DNA from: Mycolicibacterium arenosum
GTDB taxonomy: Bacteria; Actinomycetota; Actinomycetes; Mycobacteriales; Mycobacteriaceae
DNA length: 64,000 nucleotides
Direction: 5' to 3'
Assembly (NCBI RefSeq): GCF_024320865.1
Contig: NZ_JANDBD010000002.1
Coordinates: forward strand, 372,001 to 436,000
In this document: piece after piece, positions 60,812 through 64,000 of the stretch
Layout: each line of letters starts with the position of its first letter
Numbering within the stretch: position 1 is the first letter of the stretch
Position numbers and translations under genes: made by a program
The notes under the pieces: model-generated
The model's input: only the letters and a program-made list of their open reading frames with translations
What the model was told of the DNA's origin: nothing
The model's database searches: none

Positions 60812-61731
60812 TTCTTGGCCGCGGCCTTCTTCGCGGGAGCCTTCTTGGCTGCGGCCTTCTTCGCAGGGGCCTTCTTCGCGGCGGCCTTCTTGGCGGGTGC
60901 CTTGGTCGCCTGCTTCGACTCCGATGACCCCGACTCCTTGCGTCCCTTCACGCTGGCCTCGAGCTTCGCGAGCAGATCGGACACGTCGTCGGTGTCGCCG
61001 TCGAGGTCCTCGGGCTCCTGCTCCTCGACCTGGAAGGCCTCGCCGCCCTCGATCTTCGCGGCGATGAGTTCGAGCATCTCCTCGCGATAGGTGTCGTGGA
61101 ACTGGTCGGGCTTGAAGTCGTCGGTCATCGACTCGACCACCTGGCCGGCCATCTTCAGCTCGGCGGGCTTGATGTCGACTTCCTTGTCCAGCACCGGGAA
61201 ATCCGGATCGCGGATCTCGTCGGGCCACAGCAGGGTGTGGATCATCATCACGTCGCGCTTACTGAAGTCCTTGACGCGCAACGCCGCCAACCGCGTCTTG
61301 TTGCGCAGGGTGAAGTGCACGATCGCGATGCGGTCGGTCTCCGACAGCGTCTTCGCCAGCAGCACGTACGACTTCGACGACTTCGAGTCGGGTTCCAGGA
61401 AGTAGCTCTTGTCGTAGAGCATCGGGTCGATCTGCTCGGCGGGGACGAACTCCACCACCTCGATCTCGCGACTGCGTTCCTCGGGCATCGTCGCGATGTC
61501 CTCGTCGGTGATGATGACGGTCTGACCGTCCTCGGTGTCGTACGACTTCGCGATATCGCGGTATTCGACGACCTCGCCGCAGACCTCGCAGACTCGCTTG
61601 TAGCGGATGCGCCCGTTGTCCTTCGCGTGCACCTGGTGGAACTTGATGTCGTTGTCCTCGGTCGCGCTGTAGACCTTGACCGGCACGTTCACCAGGCCGA
61701 ACGACACGGAACCCTTCCAGATGGAACGCAT
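60808..61731 (-). CDS. ku: Ku protein of bacterial non-homologous end joining
   Basis: 307 residues. The Ku core (about 1-250) begins MRSIWKGSVSFGLVNVPVKV. The zinc-knuckle region is RVCEVCGEVV, and DKSYFLEPDSKSSKSYVLLA is conserved. After residue 265 comes a lysine/alanine-rich tail with three KAPAKKAAAKK-like repeats, as in M. smegmatis Ku and absent from the shorter M. tuberculosis Ku (273). Ku binds DNA ends as a dimer and recruits LigD. LigD is divergent from Ku in M. tuberculosis but is not next to it here. Confidence 0.95.
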   Translation of the reverse strand: MRSIWKGSVSFGLVNVPVKVYSATEDNDIKFHQVHAKDNGRIRYKRVCEVCGEVVEYRDIAKSYDTEDGQTVIITDEDIATMPEERSREIEVVEFVPAEQIDPMLYDKSYFLEPDSKSSKSYVLLAKTLSETDRIAIVHFTLRNKTRLAALRVKDFSKRDVMMIHTLLWPDEIRDPDFPVLDKEVDIKPAELKMAGQVVESMTDDFKPDQFHDTYREEMLELIAAKIEGGEAFQVEEQEPEDLDGDTDDVSDLLAKLEASVKGRKESGSSESKQATKAPAKKAAAKKAPAKKAAAKKAPAKKAAAKK

Positions 61732-61758
61732 AACCCAGTATGGCCCACGGCCTGCGGC

Positions 61759-62682
61759 TTAAACCGGTAAGCCCCGCTGCAGCGCGGCGCGATCGGGCAG
61801 GTCGGCGCCCGCCTTGGCGACCGTGAGCGCCGATGCCAGCGTCGCGGCGCGGAGCACGCCCTCGAGTGTCGCGGCGTCGATGGCGGCGAGGGCCCCGCGG
61901 CGCTCGGCACCGAGCAGATCGAGCGACCAGAGTGCGTCGATCAGTCCCGTCATGAACGAGTCGCCGGCGCCGACGGTGTCGACGACGTCGACCGGTTGCG
62001 CCTCGACGACGACGGTTCCCGCCGCGCAGACCGCGAACGAGCCCTGCCCGCCCTTGGTCACCGCGACGATCGACGGCCCGAGCGCGAGCCACGTCTCGGC
62101 CACCTGTTCCGGTGACCTGTCCGGGTCGATCCAGCGCAGGTCCTCGTCGCTGGCCTTCACCACGTCGGCTTTCTCGACCAGCCGGCTGATGCGGTTCACG
62201 GCGTTGTCGTGATCGTCGATGAGGGCGGGCCGGACATTCGGGTCGTAGGAGATGGTGGCCGAGGGGCGGTAGGCGTCCAGCAGCGCGGCGGTCGCCAGGC
62301 AGCCGGGGTCGAGGAACGCGGCGATGGAGCCCGTGTGCGCGATCAGGGGAGGGCCGACCTCAGCGGTCCCCGACAGCGACCACTCGATGTCGAACTCGTA
62401 CGTCGCCGCACCGGTCGAGTCCAGGTGTGCGAGCGCGGTCGGAGTGCGCTTCGCGTCGGTGCTTCCCGAAACCAGTTGCACGCCTGAGGCTTCGACGTAT
62501 TCGATGATCCGCTTGCCTCGGTCGTCGCGGCCGATGTGGGTGAGGAAGTCGACGTCGCGGCCCAACCGGCCGAGGCCGATCGCGACGTTGAGCGGGCTGC
62601 CGCCCACGTGCTCGCCCGTGATGACGCCACCCCGTTCGACGATGTCGATGAGCGCCTCGCCGATGACCAGAGCGCGGCTCAT
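61759..62682 (-). CDS. PfkB-family carbohydrate kinase (fructokinase)
   Basis: 307 residues from ATG 62682, overlapping the mannitol dehydrogenase stop (ATGA). PfkB motifs are HVGGSPLNVAIGLGRLGRDV at the N-terminus and the anion-hole motif VVDTVGAGDSFMTGLIDALW near residue 240. The kinase phosphorylates a sugar, here most likely fructose made by the upstream mannitol 2-dehydrogenase. It acts in the cytoplasm. Confidence 0.92.
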   Translation of the reverse strand: MSRALVIGEALIDIVERGGVITGEHVGGSPLNVAIGLGRLGRDVDFLTHIGRDDRGKRIIEYVEASGVQLVSGSTDAKRTPTALAHLDSTGAATYEFDIEWSLSGTAEVGPPLIAHTGSIAAFLDPGCLATAALLDAYRPSATISYDPNVRPALIDDHDNAVNRISRLVEKADVVKASDEDLRWIDPDRSPEQVAETWLALGPSIVAVTKGGQGSFAVCAAGTVVVEAQPVDVVDTVGAGDSFMTGLIDALWSLDLLGAERRGALAAIDAATLEGVLRAATLASALTVAKAGADLPDRAALQRGLPV

Positions 62683-64000
62683 GTCCCGACCAGCTTCTCG
62701 AGCGTCGCGCGCGCACCGTGCTCGTGCAGCGAGTTCAGCGCCCACAGATAGGCGTCGACGAAGCGCTGCTCGTTCGCGAGATCCCCGAACACGTCGGTGT
62801 TCTCGATGAACGCGGTCGGGTGCTCGAGTTGCGACTTCGCCAGCGGCACGAGGGTGTCGGCGAGCTGGTCCTGCACGTCGATCGGCTCGCCCTGCTCGTC
62901 GACGCCCTCCGCGTAGCGCGCCCAGCTCGCGACGACCGCCGCGGACAGTTCGATGGGCGCACCCGATTCGAGGTTCTCCCGGATGACGGGCAGCAGCCAC
63001 TTGGGAATCCGGTCCGACGACCCGAAGCAGAGCCGGGCGATCGTGTCGCGCACGCCGGGGTTGGCGAAGCGCTCGATGGCCGTCCGCTTGAAGGCGGGCA
63101 GATCGATTCCCGGCACGGGCTGCAGCGTCGGTGTCGCCTCGGAGTCCATGTAGTCGAGGAGGAACGTCGCGAACAGCGGGTCACCCGCTGCGTCCGCCAC
63201 CAGCCGGTAGCCGGCTAGATATGCGAAGTAGCAGAGCGCTTGATGGCCGGCGTTGAGCAGTCGGAGCTTCATCAGCTCGTACGGCGTGACGTCCTCGACC
63301 AGTAACACGTCGACGTCCTCGAAGGCGGGTCTGCCGTCGGAGAACGAGTCCTCCAGCACCCACGACGTGAACGGCTCGGCGGCCACCGGCCACTGGTCGT
63401 CGACTCCGAAATCCCTTGCCAGCACGTCGATCACGTCAGGGGTGGTGACCGGCGTGATGCGATCCACCATGGAGTTGGGGAAGCGGGTGTGCTCGGCCAT
63501 CCAGTCGGCGAGGCCGGGGTGCGCGCGTTCGGCGTAGGCGGTGAACGCCTCTCGCGCGACGTCGCCGTTGCCCTCGATGTTGTCACACGACACGATCGTC
63601 GGCGACGGCGCGCCGCGCTCGCGGCGGCGGGCCAGCGCATCGGCGACGAGCCCGAAAACACTGTCGGGACCGGCGGTGTCGACGTGGTAGCCGCCCTCGG
63701 TGATGGTCAGCGACACGATGCGGGTGTCCGGCGCGGCGAGCAGTTCGACGACGGACTCGCGGTCGTCGGGCGCGAACCGGTAGTCGACGATCGAGCCGAT
63801 CACGGATGCGTTGCGGCTGCCGTCGGGGTTCATCAGGACCAGGGTGTAGAGCCCGTCCTGCGCGTTCATGACATCGGCCATCCGGCGGTCGGACGGCAGC
63901 ACGCCGACCCCGCAGATTCCCCACGAACTCGCGGTCCCGGAGTTCAGCAGGCGGTCGACGTACATCGCCTGGTGCGCGCGGTGGAAGCCGCCGACGCCGA
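62679..64000 (-). CDS. Mannitol 2-dehydrogenase (5' end outside window)
   Basis: The frame is open to the right edge; about 440 residues are visible. The family motif GVGGFHRAHQAMYVDRL is encoded at the edge, so the start lies further upstream beyond 64000. Other motifs: VSLTITEGGYHVD, SCDNIEGNGDVAREAFTAYA, FPNSMVDRITPVTTP and LLNAGHQALCYFAYLAGYRL. This NAD-dependent long-chain polyol dehydrogenase converts mannitol to fructose. With the coupled kinase it forms a mannitol-to-fructose-6-phosphate route. Any transporter would lie outside the window. Confidence 0.93.
   Translation of the reverse strand, partial: GVGGFHRAHQAMYVDRLLNSGTASSWGICGVGVLPSDRRMADVMNAQDGLYTLVLMNPDGSRNASVIGSIVDYRFAPDDRESVVELLAAPDTRIVSLTITEGGYHVDTAGPDSVFGLVADALARRRERGAPSPTIVSCDNIEGNGDVAREAFTAYAERAHPGLADWMAEHTRFPNSMVDRITPVTTPDVIDVLARDFGVDDQWPVAAEPFTSWVLEDSFSDGRPAFEDVDVLLVEDVTPYELMKLRLLNAGHQALCYFAYLAGYRLVADAAGDPLFATFLLDYMDSEATPTLQPVPGIDLPAFKRTAIERFANPGVRDTIARLCFGSSDRIPKWLLPVIRENLESGAPIELSAAVVASWARYAEGVDEQGEPIDVQDQLADTLVPLAKSQLEHPTAFIENTDVFGDLANEQRFVDAYLWALNSLHEHGARATLEKLVGT

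Noticed and set aside
60808..60900. Tandem DNA repeat (AAG/GCC-rich) at the Ku 3' end treated as a mobile or CRISPR-like repeat
   Set aside because: It is the coding sequence of the lysine/alanine-rich tail of Ku, with no spacer structure.

Overview
The window is high-GC DNA with codon use, lipid genes and gene order typical of a mycobacterium, most likely a fast-growing environmental one (Mycolicibacterium type). The diagnostic genes are echA6, accD3, ctpE, sigK/rskA, ufaA1, a Ku with a lysine-rich tail, F420-type LLM oxidoreductases and FadD-type ligases. Many genes start with an ATG or GTG lying 6-8 bases after a TANNNT box, which is the mycobacterial leaderless promoter arrangement. No rRNA, CRISPR array, insertion sequence or phage gene was seen. 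No gap longer than about 300 bases lacks a gene; the longest are 41307-41572, 45006-45237 and 38155-38364.

Layout. 1-3528: two halves of an asymmetric ABC exporter (the first is cut by the window edge). 3555-8270: LysR regulator, histidinol-dehydrogenase paralogue, nitrilase-family amidase and NCS1 permease, which look like a nitrogen-compound catabolic unit. 8267-12448: GAF-LuxR regulator divergent from two acyl-CoA ligases. 12504-16492: FAD oxidoreductase, a decayed VOC gene, and a flavin monooxygenase divergent from its TetR regulator across two palindromic operators. 16504-19358: a membrane-anchored hypothetical protein, an ADP-ribosylglycohydrolase fused to a dual-specificity phosphatase, and a divergent NrtR-like regulator. 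19436-27490: a block in the same order as M. tuberculosis Rv0904c-Rv0910 (accD3, echA6, metallo-beta-lactamase fold protein, serine beta-lactamase-like lipoprotein, ctpE, antitoxin/toxin-like pair), followed by a cyclopropane-synthase-family methyltransferase and a remnant VOC gene where Rv0911 would be expected. 28709-33483: GAP-family membrane protein, amidohydrolase, BKACE, cupin, small membrane protein, GNAT and Hsp20 with CIRCE and CRP-like sites.

33649-37277 is an operon of thiolase, carotenoid oxygenase and a tandem HxlR regulator. 37468-45005 is a regulatory island with four GAF-ANTAR proteins, an alpha/beta hydrolase carrying a C-terminal ANTAR domain, and a Crp paralogue; it also holds a YbdK-type ligase and a small secreted protein. 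A tRNA-Arg(CCT) follows. 46159-51565 matches Rv0444c-Rv0449c (rskA, sigK, DUF1295, ufaA1, DUF1365, FAD oxidase); the four distal genes form a GTGA-overlapping operon behind a consensus SigK promoter.

51648-54638 holds an amidohydrolase and an APC permease. 54639-56983 holds a gamma-glutamylcyclotransferase/poly-gamma-glutamate hydrolase fusion and mntH with a DtxR-family operator. 57075-57911 holds three related tiny secreted proteins. 57947-59819 matches Rv0926c-Rv0927c and carries a KstR-type operator. 59913-61731 is a Ku operon with two small downstream genes. 61759-64000 encodes fructokinase and mannitol 2-dehydrogenase (the latter truncated by the window).

The most unusual items are the hydrolase-ANTAR fusion within the ANTAR/Crp island, the ADP-ribosylhydrolase-phosphatase fusion opposite an NrtR-like regulator, and the gamma-glutamyl double hydrolase. 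Functional statements come from motif recognition and recalled gene order; no database search was run.
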